Positions 1 to 12,000 of a stretch of 64,000 nt of DNA are shown here, piece by piece. Positions within the stretch are counted from its first letter, which is position 1. Every line of letters begins with the position of its first letter. Both the position numbers and the translations under genes were made by a program. The notes under the pieces were generated by a model, which was not told the DNA's origin, made no database searches, and was given only the letters and a program-made list of their open reading frames with translations. The stretch comes from Anas platyrhynchos (taxonomy: Eukaryota > Chordata > Aves > Anseriformes > Anatidae): positions 4,179,501-4,243,500 of the forward strand of contig NC_092613.1 of NCBI RefSeq assembly GCF_047663525.1. Direction: 5' to 3'.

Positions 1-293
1 AATGAACTTTCCAATGCAGTAATTAAGCTAGTGTCTATTTTGAGTGGTTGAAGTAATATATCAGTGAATATTGTCAGAACTGGGCATATAACCCAGGAAC
101 TCGATTCTTTCTCTACTAAAATTGCTGGTATCCTTCAGGGAAACGTAATCCATCTCAGCCAGGTTCTGGATCACAGCTTACACGCGTGCAAAGTGAAAGT
201 TCCCTGGAGGCTGTGGAGAAATGTGCACACTCCCTGCAGCTTTTCCAAAGCTCCCCAGAGCTTATCTCTCATGTATTTTCCTTCCTCCTGTAG
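1..293 (+). other. SNRPC: 3' part of the last intron of SNRPC
   Basis: The stretch before the terminal SNRPC exon has no coding similarity that I recognise. It ends in a pyrimidine-rich tract and a TAG acceptor at 291-293, directly followed by the exon. The upstream exons, including those for the U1-C zinc finger, lie outside the window. Confidence 0.8.
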
Positions 294-418
294 CTCCAGG
301 GATGAGGCCACCGATGGGAGGACACATGCCAATGATGCCAGGGCCCCCAATGATGAGACCGCCCTCAAGACCCATGATGGTGCCAACCAGGCCAGGCATG
401 ACCCGCCCAGACAGATAA
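294..418 (+). CDS. SNRPC: U1 snRNP protein C, terminal coding exon (partial gene)
   Basis: Seen: after a TAG acceptor at 291-293, two bases complete a split alanine codon. Forty further codons and a TAA stop at 416-418 follow. The peptide is a Pro/Met/Gly/Arg-rich tail (starting [11 protein letters not shown] and ending PGMTRPDR), nearly identical to the end of vertebrate U1-C. Known: U1-C is a nuclear U1 snRNP subunit that helps the particle recognise 5' splice sites; its N-terminal C2H2-type zinc finger does that work, while this tail is low-complexity. Context: SNRPC lies just upstream of BLTP3A on the same strand, as in human 6p21. The exon starts in phase 2 relative to its codon, so upstream exons are required. 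Only this exon is in the window. Confidence 0.96.
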
Positions 419-650
419 AGGTGGAAATGGAGCTCCGTGGCTTTTTTTGTTTTATGATCTTCCACATGCTAAAATGCTGTAGACTTATGTCCCGAGGATT
501 TTATATGAAAACAGTGTGTAGAGGAAATCTGCTGTTGTTTCAAATTGCAGACGGTTCGACCTAGATGCACACTGGGCTGATGCTTTTGTAACTGGTCTGG
601 TTTTTGTTTTATTTTCCCCCACTGAAATAAAACATTGATGATGGTTTACA
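419..650 (+). other. SNRPC: SNRPC 3' UTR
   Basis: Non-coding sequence follows the TAA stop and runs to a canonical poly(A) signal. The end is placed about 15-20 bases past the signal. A T/G-rich stretch after about 650 fits a downstream processing element. The exact cleavage site is inferred. Confidence 0.75.
626..631 (+). terminator. SNRPC: AATAAA poly(A) signal of SNRPC
   Basis: A canonical AATAAA lies 208 bp past the SNRPC stop codon, on the gene's strand, followed by T/G-rich sequence. It is the first such hexamer after the stop. Confidence 0.85.
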
Positions 651-2264
651 TGTGGAGAATCTGACTCTTAATCTGTGTATTTTTTCTGTCTGGCAGAATA
701 TCAGTTATAATTGCACCCTCTCTACCTGACTAGCGCTAAACTTCTACTTTAGTTATATTTTTTCCTAAGTCCTCTGATACATTTTTTCATGTTATACCCC
801 TGGAGAGAAATATTAGTATCTGTATTCTGAATTCTGAATTTCAAAACAAGTGTGCACATTTTTAATTAGAACAAAAATGTAACACTAAAAAAAGTGCCGT
901 GATATCTGAGGAGACAGCAAGATGATGTTAATCTGTAACACAAAATAGGATGAATTTAATAAAATGCTGATCCTTCATTGAGGGAAACAAAGAGAAGCTG
1001 TTAAAAGGTTGATTCTTACAGTAAGGTATTGTAGTTAGTGTCTTGATGCTGAAAACCATGTTTTTGCTTTGTTGTTGCTACTGAGGTGTTTGTGTGAACC
1101 CAAGTTATCAGAGCTGTTGAGTCAGTAGCTATTAATGCCCAGTTTTCTTCTCATCAAGGAATGTGATGTTGAAGACATTTTCCAAGGCCCCTTTTTTGAA
1201 AGGGCTTTGCTTTTTGATGAGCTCTGCTTAATGCAGGTGTACAACTCGAAATGGATTGAAAGAATTTATTCTGTTTGCATAACCAATTGCTCTGTGCATG
1301 TCGGTTGTCATCTGTTTCAATAGGCAGAATTTTCCAACTCATTCTTGGCATGTTTGTATCCGATACAAAAGTGTGGGAGTAATTTGCATCTTAGAGGAAA
1401 GTGTTTGGTCAGCAGAACTGCAAGGGCTCTTCTCCTGAGCTGCTGCCGGCTCTAGGACAGGACAGTTGATTCAGATGAGACTTTATTTGAGGAGCTCATG
1501 CTTTGAAGGCGTCTATAAAGCACATTGTGTAGCTGAGACATCAAATATTTAATTGCCCAATATTTAATAGGCGTGTTCAACAAACATTGAGATGAGGCAG
1601 AAGTTAGAGGCTGTTTCTACAATAAAATACGCTAACCCTGCTAATGAATAAAAGAGAAAAATCCTCTGCAGCATCCCAGTGCCTAGCCCAAACCTGTGTT
1701 TCTCTGCTGTTCTGTAGTGGATTTGTGCAGTGCACAGCACTTGCAGGCCGGACAGGTGCCAGGTTCTTACAGCATTCATCGATATCTCTTGGGGAAAACA
1801 ATAAGCAGGAGCCACTGACATCTGATAAAAATATTCTGCTGGAGTTGTCCCCCCCCCCATCCTGCTATCAGATTAAAACAATGTGTGTAGCCAAGTACAA
1901 AGCACATGGCTCTCTTGTTAGAGGATTGACTGATCAGTTTAATGCCCCGGTACCTTATTTGAAGAACAATGTCATCATTTATGTGGGGCTGCTTTTGTTG
2001 GGCATAGCCTTGGAGGCAAAATGCTCCTTTGTAGTACAGCCTGAAATCTCTCGGCGTGTGAAACGGCCAAACTCCTTGTCATCTGTCAAAGGGTTACAAC
2101 ACAGCCATAAACTGAGTAGTGCAGAAACTGCTTGAACTGAGACTTTTTTTTAATTCCAGCAGCCTCACCAGTTACCTTGTTTTATGCTGAACACTTTTTT
2201 TGACTTTTTTTCCAACCTTTAAAGGTTATTTTTGGCTGTCCTGAGATAGTCTCACACCTCTTTG
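651..2264. other. Intergenic region SNRPC-BLTP3A
   Basis: About 1.6 kb of AT-leaning sequence without a convincing exon, RNA gene or complete transposon. The open frames here are short, lack splice or homology support and look random. A run of C lies near 1850. Nothing else stands out. Confidence 0.6.
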
Positions 2265-2592
2265 TGTAGACCCTGAAGCCTTACAGCTCCCTGAGAGGTG
2301 TGGGGAGCTGGGGGTCGGCCTCTGCTCGCAGATACCCAGGGCCAGGAGCAGAGGGAACGGCCTGGAGCTGTGCCAGGGGAGGTTGAGGTGGGCAATGAGG
2401 AGCCATTTCTGCTCAGCCAGAGCGGGCAGGCGTTGGGACGGGTTGCCCAGGGAGGTGGGGGAGTCCCCGTCCCTGGGGGGGCTCCAGGAGAGGTTGGGGC
2501 TGGTGCTTGGGGACACGGCTCGGTGGGGACAGTGGGGGGGGGGGGTGCTTGGAGCAGGTGACCCTGGGGGGCTCCTCCACCCCTGCTGACCG
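2265..2592 (+). mobile_element. CR1 LINE 3' end, 5'-truncated (copy A)
   Basis: Seen: GC-rich sequence with the order of motifs of an avian CR1 3' end, such as GGTTGCCCAGGGAGGTGG, then the 'gtccccgtccctgg' and 'gggacacggctcggtgggga' segments that precede CR1 termini. Its core 2351-2535 is base-for-base identical to 42237-42421 and matches the reverse strand of 41168-41352 with a single visible difference. Known: CR1 elements are non-LTR retrotransposons, usually 5'-truncated. Only a few hundred bases of the 3' end are present, with no functional ORF. It ends about 50 bp before the BLTP3A CpG-rich promoter. The 5' boundary is approximate. Confidence 0.85.
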
Positions 2593-2639
2593 TGTGAGTG
2601 TAAGCCCAGCTTTGTCCCTGCTGAGGGGAGGTTCCTCAG

Positions 2640-3060
2640 CTGCTGTGTGGATTTTTCCACCCGCTGTGGAAACGGAGCCGCGAGCAGGGAGCTGCGGCCG
2701 CCCGCCCTCACCCTGCCCCCCTCCGGCCTCCCCGGGGCGTGGAGGACGAGCCCGGCCCGAGCCCTGCCCGAGGCCGCGGGGCTGCCAGCGCTGCCCCCGG
2801 TGCCTTCAACCCCCGGGGGGGCTCGGGCCGAGCCCGGTGGGGCCGGCAGGGGGCGAGCAGGAGGCGGCGGCCGGGGCGGAGCGGGGCCGGGAGGAGGCGG
2901 CGGCGGCGGCGGAGCGGCGATGGAGCCCCGCCGGCCTCAGCGCTGAGCCTCCCCCCCCTGTGTGAGGCATGGCCGGCCTCATCAAGAAGCAGATCCTGAA
3001 GCACCTGTCCCGGTGAGGCGCCCGCAGCCCCTTCCCCTTGGGGCTGGAGGGGTTTAGGGG
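2640..3060 (+). promoter_or_regulatory. BLTP3A: CpG-rich promoter region of BLTP3A
   Basis: A block dense in CpG and GC, including GCCGCGG and GGCGGCGG runs, surrounds the first coding exon with no obvious TATA box. This is the usual form of a broadly expressed vertebrate promoter. The transcription start is not determinable by eye and is assumed to lie between about 2650 and 2915. Confidence 0.7.
2920..2946 (+). other. Short upstream ORF (8 codons plus stop) before BLTP3A
   Basis: An ATG with a purine at -3 and G at +4 opens an eight-residue frame (MEPRRPQR) that stops at 2944-2946, 22 bases before the BLTP3A ATG. If the transcript starts upstream of 2920, ribosomes would meet this strong-context start first and would have to reinitiate or leak past it. 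Whether it lies in the mRNA is unknown. Confidence 0.5.
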
Positions 3061-6000
3061 GGGAGGCACCGGGCTGGAGGCCGGGGGGAGCTGAGGGGGG
3101 AGGCCCTGCCCCGCCGGCCTCCCCTCGGGGGGCTCTGGGCGCTGTGCGGCTCCCCCCGGGGCTGGTGCTGCCTCCTGGGGGGGCGGCTGTGGAGCCTGGG
3201 GGGGCGTTTGGAAACCCAGGGGGCATTTGGAAACCCTGGGCTGAGCCTCCTGGGAGGCTGAGCGAGGGGAAAAGCCCCCCCCAAAAAATCAGGGGAGAAG
3301 GAAGGGGGTGCCGCGCCCCAGGAGGAGCAGGATGGACGTGACTGGGACGTGCCCGGGTGTTTTTTGGCTTTGGGTGTTTTTTGAGGGCGTCGTGGCGTTT
3401 CCAGCCGAGTTCGTGACAGGCAGCAGGAGGTGCACTGAGCAGGTCTGCGGGGTGTTTGTGCTTTGTGCCCGAGCCTGGTGTTTGGGAAGTGTGGCTCCTC
3501 GCTGTGGCTGACCTTGGCCGAGTCGCGGTGCCTCGGTTTCCCCGAGGAAAGCCAAGGCCAGGAGCTGCGGGACCGCCACGCTTCGCTTCGTGCCCCACGG
3601 CCGCGGGCACGGCCTCCCCCTGCAGTGCCGAAAGACCGGAGCGACGTGACGACACGTAAAGAGCTGGAGGGTGCTGACGGAGGCGCAGCATTGCACACTG
3701 CTTTCCTCCTCTCTGCCTTCTGAGCTGCAGACATCGCGTCCTATCCATTTTTTTAATCTGTTTTTCCTGGTGGGGAAGCGATTGCGCAGGGCTGCAGCGA
3801 CTTCAGCAGGGTTACAGGGTGACAGTGCTGGAGCAAGGAGTCAGACCCCGCGTGTCCTGGTGCTCTGAGGCCGTATTGTCCCAGCTGCTCGGAGGCTGGC
3901 AGTAAATCCTGACGGTTTCTGGGTCCTCGGAAGAATCCCTGCGAACTTTAAGCGAGCAGTCTCCTCGGTGAAGTGCCCGTCTGCGGTGGTTCTGACTCAC
4001 CAGTTGCTCAGTGCTCCAGCTCGCCAGGCATGGCACCGAAGCGGAGTGCAGCAGAGCCTGCTGCGAGGCTTGTTCAGTGCACTAATTTTAGGGAATTTCT
4101 CCTAGACCTGATGTCACAAATCCCCAAGCTTTCTCTCTCATTCCACCTCAAAGCAGCACGTCATGCTCATTGCGGGTTCAGTCACCTTGTGGGGAGGCAC
4201 GGAAGCGTTTGTAACGGGGAGAGGCAGATGAGAGCAGTTGTTAATGGTCTCTTAAAAGGGCTCAGCTTTATTCCTCGGTACCGCTTCGAGGATTAAAGGT
4301 GCCTGTGCTGTTCTTTTACATGGTTCTCTTTCTTCTAGGTTAGTTGCTGGTGGTTTTAGTCCTCTTAATCTTTTTATTTAGTTCTGCTTTTTCAGTCCAC
4401 CTTATCTTGCACTTTCCCACTCCAAGTGCCCCCTTTCTTCCCTACAGCCCTGCCGGTTGTGGTGTCTGTCTGCGTTCCTCTTTGCATGTGGTCTGGGGAG
4501 AGCAGGAGGTCACAACAAATCCTGGGGCTTTACCTGTGTTCCTGCCAGCTGAACTTGCTCTGCCGTTTGCGGTGGTTGGTCTGATCCTGCCCCTCTCTTG
4601 CATAAGTACCGTGGATGCTTTGCAGAAACGCGTTTTGAACACAGATTAGTGTGTAAAAAAAACACAATGCTTTTCCATTCCCATTTTGTTTCCTCCAAAC
4701 ACCTCAGCTTCACACTCCCTTTGGGTTTTTCTTTCAGCTCTGCTCATTTGCCCGGAAGAATTTTGCTACTGAATCATTAATCTGCCTTTATTTTCTGCTT
4801 TCAATTTGCATATGAAATAATTCCTTGTTCCTTTTGTTATGTTTTCGTTTGAAGCCGTTTCTGCATGGGGTGTGTTTTTGTTCCTGCTCTATCTGGAAAT
4901 TTGCAAGGAAGGGATCAGAGAGGCAGAAAGATCAGGGAAATATGAAAGAGTTATTTCACACCAACTGTTCAGATGAAATGAGCCTCATGCATGTCAAATA
5001 GGATGACAGGGGTCACTTGCAGAGATCTGTAAAGCTGGGTTTGGCCACCGGTGACAGAGCCGAGTTACGAACCTCTTTTATAACGCTCAGCCTGTGTTGG
5101 GTGTTAGCAGCTTAAATTCCTAGAACAGAAGAACCTAAAATCTTGCATCGCTTCCACCATCTGTGCTTTTCAGTCTTTTGTCCTATTTTTAGCTTGGAAA
5201 AGAAAACAGATTAGGTGGTTTTTACTTTTGGGTTCTTCTGCTGGCTGCAGCATTTGGGCTGCGTGTTCTGCAGGGAGGTGTTTCTGTCCAAGCGAACCCG
5301 CTACGGCTGGAAGAAAGGGCCCTCTGAATGGGCTTGCTGAAGCATCAGCTGCTTGGTGTGTGTTTGAACCTGAATGTTTTGAATGCCTCCGAGGCTACAA
5401 GAGCAGCACTTCAGTTGTGTTTACCAGGCTGTAATTATTCATGAAAGCGATTGCTTTAAAATAAAAGCAGTGATTTGACTTTTCCTCCTCCTGGTTTGGT
5501 TTGAAAGAAGCCTCTTTTTACTGTATTTTCTTCAACTGTAGGGAGCACTATTAAAAAATATCTCGTGGTTTTATAAAGGTCGTGTTTATCCCCCTTTGGT
5601 AAACAGGGAAACTGAGGCGATATAGACTGCCCAAACGTACTCAATGTAATGCTTCAGGGCTTCAGAGTTCTCAGCACTGCAGTGGAAATCCTTATCAAAA
5701 TGCTGTTTGTTTAATTGCATCAGGAAGCTTTAACTCGCTGCTGCATCTGACAACTGTCTCGTGACAATTTTATTGCACGCACTAGAACATGTGAGCTTCT
5801 GGAGAGTCTTTATAACTTCAGCCTGATAGGCCACCCAGTTCTGCACGTTACCTGGTTTCCAGAGGAAAAGCAATGTGTAATCCCTGTGTTTGGAAGAAAA
5901 TAATAAAATTTAGGTGGAGAAAATAGATAATAACTTTGTATGCTCTGATTCCAAAGGGCCAGCCTGAAAGAGCCACTGAGTCAGAAGGCTCTGACGGCAA

Positions 6001-9000
6001 GGAAAGCTGTGTCAGCAGGGAGCTGGGGTGCGGTGCTTGGGAAGGGGAAGGAGACCCCACTGGATTTGGCTTTGGCAGTGCCCTGGAGAGCTGCAGCTGA
6101 AAGGGAGCTTCAGGTGTCTGAGAGCAGGGTGAGGAAGCAGCAGAGGAGAAACAGGAGAGCGAGCAAAGTTGGCTGAGATACCATCAGCACTGAGTCACTG
6201 AGAAAATACGGAGGAAAAACAAGAGGGGAAATTAGACCTGTTCACCAAGGGAGGAGGGCAGCGCTTGAGCCACAGCTTCAGCAGCTGGGCTGGGTGCTGA
6301 CAGATGTGAGCAGCAGACACAGAGGTGACGCTGGGCTGCTCATTTTGTTTGAGCTAGCACCGTGCTTGTGAACAGGGCCTGAAGCTCGCAGAGGCCCCTC
6401 TTCCCTGAACCGAGCCCAGCACGTGAGTGGCGGGGGGGGGTTGTGCTCTGCTTTGCTGCCAGGCTGTTAATGCTGGACCTCCAGACTCCTGGGATCTCCA
6501 CTGCTGTTACTTGTGTTGGTTGGGGTGAGAAGGTGCTAAGCTGCTGTGCAGCAAGACTGGGAGTTGTGGCAGGGTGTAGGACAGGGTTCGTAGCAAGGTT
6601 TTCTGTGTTTTGCACTTTGCTTTGCTTCTGTCGGTTGGTTTATTTTTCTCCTTGCCATGGTTTTGGAAGGGGCTGAACGAAGGGTACCATGCTGGACAGT
6701 ACAAGCTTCCTGGTGAAGGCTGAAGCCAAATTATCTTTGGCAGGTGCGAGGCTGCACAGCCGGGTTTATTGATCCCACTACCAATTGTCACTTCCCTGTC
6801 CAGGTATCAGACCATGGAGCACGAGGCATGGGAGCAGCTGCAGAACCATCCTGTGTAACACAATGCTGGAGCCGCCTTTTTGGAGAAATCAGATTGGTTT
6901 TAGAAACAGAATTAAAAAATATCCTAGAAAACAAAGCAATCAAGTACCACGCACAGGGTGTAGTACTCTGCTGCTCAGAAATGTAGGTCAGATTCGCAGC
7001 CAGAAGTGACATTTCTTTCGTGTAACTCCTCACAAACCGGATTGAGTCTCAGCAGAGCCTTTCCTCTCAGCTCACAGTGGTTCAGTCCAATATCCCTTTT
7101 TCCAAACAAGACTGCTTTGTCTCCTCCCCTTTCTTGTTTGCAGTTGCATGTAATCCTTGCAGATAAAGCCACTGCTGGTGCATAAGAGGAAAATACCAAG
7201 CAAGCCTGCGGCGTGTCTTTCTTCTAGATCAATTTAGCAGTTAGGAACATGTGGGTGTCACAGAGTGTGCCTAGCTAGGAATGAATAGGCTTCTGTGGGC
7301 TCTCGTTTCATAACTTGGATCTAAGAGTCTCAGGATTCCTTCCTGGCCCTAACAATTCCTGTATTATTGCCCCTTCCGAGCACTCGCTGCTTCCGTTCCT
7401 CGTGCAGGGAATTCGGAGCTGGGCACAACACGCAGGAGCGCCCGCTGGCATGTCAGCCCTGCTGCTGTGTGGGGCTGGTGGATGAGCTCCTTGGCTAGTC
7501 GGGAGCTGTGTGAGCCCCTGTTCAAACCCTGCAGCCTTGCCGTGCCCCAGGCCCAGCCAGGACAAAACAGCCACTGCAGCTGAACACGGGCACTGGCCTC
7601 TGCGAGGTGGCGATGGCACAAGAGCCACTGAGATGTGTTATCCTGAGGGGACCCGTCCTCTGCCTCAGAAAGCACGGGGAGAAGAGGCAGAAGCAGTTCA
7701 TCAGTCAAAAAAAAAAACCCTAACTGGCTCTCTGCTGTTCAGGAGCTGCCGAGATGTGCTCTGTGGCCTGCCTTCCGCAGAAGGTCGCGTTACGTTATCA
7801 GAGACGCTTCGCTTCCCTGACACAAAGGGTGGGGAATTCCTCAGGTCCTAGGAGCTCTTTTTTTTTGCTCCTCGGTATGGTTTCTCGGCCAAAAGCTGCG
7901 ATCTGGAAATTTTGGAGGGTAATTTCTCACAGCGTTCTCTGTCCTTTTACTTCTCACTTCTCCTCCCGAAGCGTTTTGCAGCATTGCTGCGTGCTCGAGC
8001 GCTGCGCTGCAGCTGTGGCCTTGCAGTGGCAGTGAAATGCTGGCGCCTTCGGTCAGGTTTCCTTTGCCTTTTCCTGACACAAAAAGATTTGCTGCCAGCG
8101 TAAGGTGTGTGCTTACTGCCTGATCCTTCAGGTTTCTCCCAGCTTCCTGACCTTGATTCTAAATTAGCTGAAAGGCACTGAAGGAACACGGTGGGTGGGG
8201 AGGAAGGCAGTGAAATCTCATCTGGGAATGGCTTGATGAAGTCGGTGAATCATGAAATGACGGAGGCAGAAGGGACCTCTGGAAGACCTTTGCCTGGGAC
8301 AGTCTCTGCTGGAATCGACACTCGCGTTGCAATTTTGGCTTTAGCTGCTTTAATAGTCTTCTCCAGCGATGAGGGAAATTCCTGCTGCTGAGGACCATAA
8401 TTTGTCTAAAATAGCCGTTGCAGCTATGGGAAACATGTGAAACCACAAAGCTGCTGGCAGTTAGAAATTGATGATAAAACAGCCATTACTTTTCCATCTG
8501 CAGAGCATTCTGTTCCTGCTTTTCAGTGCATCCTGTTCAGCCAGGTAATAGAAACGTGGAATTATTAAGCTTGGAAAAGACCTTCAAAATCCTCAAGTAC
8601 GATTTCAACCCCTAGTCCCTCAGCCACTCCTTGTAACTCTGCTTTTCCAGTCCTGTCACAGCTTCCTTGCTCTTCCAGCAGCTCAATGTCCTCCCTGTAG
8701 TGAGGAGCCCACAGCTGACCACAAAATCGAGTCAGGGTCTCACCAGGCCCCCTTCCAGCCACCTGGGCTCAGTGTGCCCCAAGCACAGGCCCTGGTGCTT
8801 GCCCTTGTCAAAGGCCATGGAGCTGGATGCGGCCCCTCGGCCCCGCCTGGCCGGGTCCCCCTGCAAAGTCCTGCCCAACGTGGTGTCATCCCCAAACCTC
8901 CTGAGGGTGATCCCTTTGGTGCCAGGTGAGCACCCAAATCGTGGAGGCTTTAGGAAGCGCCAGGTAGGGGCCCCATAGCCCCCCTGCAGCCGGCACTCGG

Positions 9001-12000
9001 ATGACAGCAGAGGAGGGACGTGGCTGCGTCCCCGCAGGCCTTGCGTAATTTTGGCACCTGCAGAGAGGATCTGAGCAACACGAGGACGTTGCAGAGAGCA
9101 GGTAATTCAGGTGTGGACAAGCTCCCTGAACATGGAAGGAGCACGCTGTGACCTTCAGGTGGCTGACAGGCAGGACGCTTGCCCCAAAAGCCCCAAAATA
9201 GGAAGGATTTAGGGGCAGACGAGATGGCTGCGGCTCACCCGCTGTGGGACTGTCGGCCAGATCTCGTGGCCACCGGCAGTGTGACACTTTGTGTGGCTAA
9301 AGGGAAGTCACTTAATCGCTTGGTGCCTTAAGCTTCCCGCTGGGTAAGCAGAGATAAAGCTAACGAGCCCATTTGTACCATGCTCTGAAAATAGCCCTGG
9401 GAAGAGTGGCAGAGAACCAGTTTGAGGAACTGGGGGGAAATGGTTTGTAGCTAGAAACTCTGAGCCAGTTTATGAGAACGAAGCTTTGTCAAGTCTCTTT
9501 TCCCGGCAGTTGCTGCTATTTTTGTGGGCAATCAAAAAGAGTTCCCAAGGTGCTGAGCACTGAACCAGAGGTAATAAGTTTGTCTCTGAAATACTTACGT
9601 GCTATGTCTAGCAAAGCATTTAAGACTGGCTACAAACCCTTTAATGTTGTTCTTTGGAAAAATTCTTATCTTACCAGTCCATTTTGATGCCTTTTTTACG
9701 TTTTTTGAAAAATGTAAATGTTGAAGAACTCTTTATCTAAAAGCAGAACCGCAGGGTACTGTGGAGTCAGTTAATAAACAGCGACTAACTCTTTGTTCAA
9801 ATAGGGATGGGGAAGGAGAGCGCGCACATGACGGGAGATGGCATTTACCTTTCACAGAAAGTGATCTCCAGGATCAGCCTTGCTCTGCTGCAGTTTGCCA
9901 GAAGAACCAAATTGTCAGTTTTACAAAATGTATGTGAGCTGCCGGTGTTTCCAACCACTTCCACTCAGCTCAAAATAAATGTGTGCCATATCAGGAATGC
10001 TAAATAGACTCTTGTTGCAGCAAAAACAAATTGCACTTCAGTAGCTCAGGAGGAAAGCATGGCTGGATGTATTCTCACATCAGCGTCGGGGTCTGCTGGC
10101 CTTGTGGAACCTCTCTGCACAGTGGGTACTCTGCAAACTGAGCAATGTGCCCAGAAAAGAGACTATTAAACATGACTTCTCCGCTTGTTTTATTTCTCCT
10201 GGACTCCTTGAGCTCTTACCTCCGCCACTGCTGCTCAGTTGAGTCTGAATTATGTCCTAAGCTTTTATTTTTTATAGTTTGGAAATAAAAATGCAGATCA
10301 GATTGCAAGATAAATAATGCTTAGAATATGAGAAGCGGGGCTTCTGCCTGGCAAGAAGGAGTGGAAACGCTGTATTTGCTTATATATTTCTTCCTAGTTT
10401 TCTTTTCTGGGTTGTTATTCACTTTGAGGTTTAGCCTTGGGAAATTCCCTGGCAGCTGAAGAGGGTTTACATTCCAGATTTCAGAGCACGGGGCAGCTGG
10501 CATTTAAACTTTACTGAGCCGATGAGCTAGAAATAGTACAACAGTTCCTCAGCGAGGTGGAGATCCACCCCTGCCAAAAACACCCTGCCTCTTTTCCTTT
10601 CAGGTTAACTTGTGGCTTGCTTTACAGAGCTCCTAGCACCAAATTAGTCGGCAGTGGGTGTGCTGTAAGAACTGCACCTCATCTGGAGCTCTGCGATCTT
10701 CCAGTTTTCAGGGTGCTTTGGAGTCATTTTGGGAATAAAATTGTCCTCAGGGGTCTACCTAAGTGGGGAGGCAGCCTTCAGTTCAGTCTCTTTGATCTGT
10801 TTGGAAATGTTGATTTTCCTCAGGAGTTTAACTTGGAATTGAATTTCTAAGTCTTTTGGCCTCGGGTGAGTTGTACTGCAACAGATAACGGTGATCTGGG
10901 AGCCAAGACAACTGGAAATGCATTTGTTCTGGGCACAGATACATTTTGAGGCACCAGTGCAACTGCTTCGGGTTGCTGAGTGGTATATCAACACGCTCAA
11001 TGCTTGGAAAAACAGAAAGTTGACAATCTAAAGCTACCAGTGGCAGTGTGTACAGACATCCCACTGCACTTTATCCACCCGGATAAGGAACCTCCCAGTG
11101 CTGAGGTCTGTTTCCATGTTACACAGAACCATCGACAGGGATTGTTCTGCGGCTCCAGCAGAGCGAAGTCATGGAGATTTTTGCAGTGGGACCAGCTTGT
11201 CCGCAAAGGAGAGCAGCTGGTCTGGCAGTACACCTGGTGTGTGCTAATAACGTGCTCACCGTGGAGCTGGGGGTGACTTTGGTGAACAATTAGTTCATTT
11301 GGTAGTGATTGAATTGCCTTAAATTCTAAATGGCCTTATATTAATTGAGTTGATATGATACCAACTGGATTAGTACGAAAGGTTATGTAATACCATGCGT
11401 AAATTCCTCTTTTTCTGTTAATTCAGTGTACTTCTCTTCCTTGGCTGCAGTTCTGAATCCCTCAGACCTGACTAGAACTGTGGCTGCTTACCAGGCAGAT
11501 TGCTCCACGGTTGCACCAAAACCTTGAGCTAGTAGAATGGCTTTTCTTCCCAAAAGGGCTTTTACTTCTTCCTATGCATCTTCGAGGCAGCTATTTTTTT
11601 TCCCCTTTTTACAGAAGTTTTCATCACTTGCTCAGTTTTATTTCCGCCAAAATTATTTTTCAGTTCATTCTCAGCCGTGTTTTGCAGTCAAAGCCTCTGC
11701 TGTTGTGTTCCTTGAAAGTCTTCCTGTACTTAGAAGTCAGCGACCTCTTCTTTTGCCAGTCATGAACCTTTTTTTTCCATGTAAGCAGAGTCTTGGGCTT
11801 CCGAGATAAGAAGGATTAATATGAAGGGAAGTGTCCTATCACAGAGATTTGGGGATTGCAGAAGATCTTTCCAAATGAAATGGTGGCTTAGATGGATTAG
11901 GAATGGATTAGAAGGCCTGTCCAGACCTAACCCAACAAGATTCTGGAAAGATTTTTGGCACGGAGCAAATCTGCATTGACATGAATGTAGGTATTTTCCA

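Noticed and set aside
420-551. Possible intron in the SNRPC 3' UTR (AAAG/GTGGAA ... TTGCAG)
   Set aside because: The donor is weak and no coding or homology evidence supports it. A continuous UTR is simpler.
2708-3748. Long minus-strand open frame (346 codons) across the BLTP3A promoter
   Set aside because: Pro/Ala/Gly/Arg-rich product typical of chance frames in CpG islands, with no homology and no splice support.
11830-11945. Possible very old CR1 tail
   Set aside because: The resemblance to a CR1 terminus ('ggcctgtccagacctaaccc') is faint and could be chance.
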